A stretch of DNA of 64,000 nucleotides from an uncultured Clostridia bacterium (lineage in GTDB: Bacteria; Bacillota; Clostridia; Oscillospirales; Acutalibacteraceae). The position numbers and the translations under genes were made by a program. Of this stretch, positions 63,737 to 64,000 are shown piece by piece. Location: positions 1 to 64,000 of the forward strand of contig CAKZZL010000036.1 in the NCBI GenBank assembly GCA_937884995.1, in the 5' to 3' direction. How positions within the stretch are numbered: the first letter of the stretch is position 1; every line of letters begins with the position of its first letter. The notes below the pieces were generated by a model, which searched no databases, was not told the DNA's origin, and saw only the letters and a program-made list of their open reading frames with translations.

Positions 63737-64000
63737 GCTAAAGGGCATCCTGGGTATTTGTCGAAAAGCCGGAAAGATGTCAATCGGTCATGATGCAGTG
63801 ATCGGGTCCGTAAAGAACGGACATGCAAAGCTTGTAATCTGTTGTGCTGATGCATCACAAAGATTAAAAAGAGAAATATCTGACGAATGCAGCTATATGG
63901 ACAGAGATGTTCCTTATGAAGAAGCAGCTTTTGATAAAAATGCATTATCCCTTGCAATAGGAAATCCGGCAGCAGTTATATCAATTGATGATGCCGGTTT
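63726..64000 (+). CDS. ylxQ: YlxQ-like L7Ae family RNA-binding protein (partial, runs off the end)
   Basis: The frame starts at the ATG 63726, overlaps ylxR by 11 bases, and has no stop before the window ends (about 91 residues seen). MNNKLKGILGICRKAGKMSI and the later AKLVICCADAS match the L7Ae/L30e fold that binds kink-turn RNA. The expected next gene is infB. Confidence 0.88.
   Translation, partial: MNNKLKGILGICRKAGKMSIGHDAVIGSVKNGHAKLVICCADASQRLKREISDECSYMDRDVPYEEAAFDKNALSLAIGNPAAVISIDDAG

Noticed and set aside
1..64000. CRISPR array or prophage
   Set aside because: No regularly spaced repeats and no cas, capsid, terminase or portal genes were seen; the only mobile traces are short scars.

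Overview
The window has two parts with different biological signatures. Bases 1 to about 5,230 look like Bacteroidota (Bacteroidales): a NadE-like NAD+ synthetase, RadA, a U32 peptidase and an HU protein. None of these starts has a Shine-Dalgarno sequence, and TAnnTTTG-type promoter elements stand in front of HU and the U32 gene. From about 5,270 to the end the DNA is typical of a low-GC anaerobic Bacillota (class Clostridia, probably a gut-type commensal). It has strong GGAGG ribosome sites, a T-box leader, a ctsR-mcsA-mcsB-clpC operon with a CtsR box, type III pantothenate kinase, single-chain GlyRS, IreB, and a rimP-nusA-ylxR-ylxQ operon. The change falls inside one open frame at 5,167-7,689: a Bacteroidota-like signal peptide is joined to a clostridial intracellular-type GH3 beta-glucosidase. 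A chimeric contig is the simplest explanation, and a transfer boundary is the alternative.

Layout of the clostridial part. 5.2-14.6 kb: GH3, GH43-like, FkbM methyltransferase, two HAD phosphatases, PduL-type phosphotransacylase, GlmS and an esterase. 14.6-18.1 kb: a DUF5684-like membrane protein, MscL with an added zinc ribbon, a radical SAM activase-like protein, then CoaX with a pantothenate-type ECF S component. 18.2-21.1 kb: proC-proB-proA. 21.1-23.3 kb: a scarred accessory patch with an AbiEii-type toxin fragment, a possible IS3-family end, a small membrane protein and a DUF4143-type AAA ATPase. 23.7-28.2 kb: the CtsR heat-shock/proteolysis operon. 28.4-33.7 kb: a GPH-type sugar symporter with an unusual cytosolic tail, facing a Gfo/Idh/MocA-isomerase-Gfo/Idh/MocA operon. 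33.8-34.6 kb: tRNA-Gly(CCC) followed by what looks like an integration scar.

34.6-45.8 kb (minus strand) is a nitrogen-assimilation block read in the order glnA, asnA, amtB-PII fusion, split archaeal-type glutamate synthase (glutaminase, FMN synthase, ferredoxin, FAD/NAD oxidoreductase, GXGXG protein) and purF. It takes in ammonium, fixes it into Gln, Asn and Glu, and spends Gln on purines. Two structured leaders stand out. The glnA leader has three tandem copies of a GGCAAnG(G/A)-n-GUCUU hairpin followed by a 22-codon ORF with its own ribosome site. The amtB leader has four segments that can pair in mutually exclusive ways. I recognise neither as a described RNA family, and they are my best candidates for new regulatory biology.

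45.9-64 kb: glyS, a YhhN-like protein, a small Cys-rich protein, an orphan ABC ATPase and a 1,186-residue surface phosphoesterase. The second phosphoesterase domain of that protein has lost nearly all its metal ligands. Then follow the T-box-controlled pheST, ireB with a small partner, a phosphoribosyltransferase, a MIF-like tautomerase and a membrane protein. Two paralogous surface proteins with internal repeats come next, and last the rimP-nusA-ylxR-ylxQ operon, which runs off the end. I see no CRISPR array, rRNA or complete mobile element.
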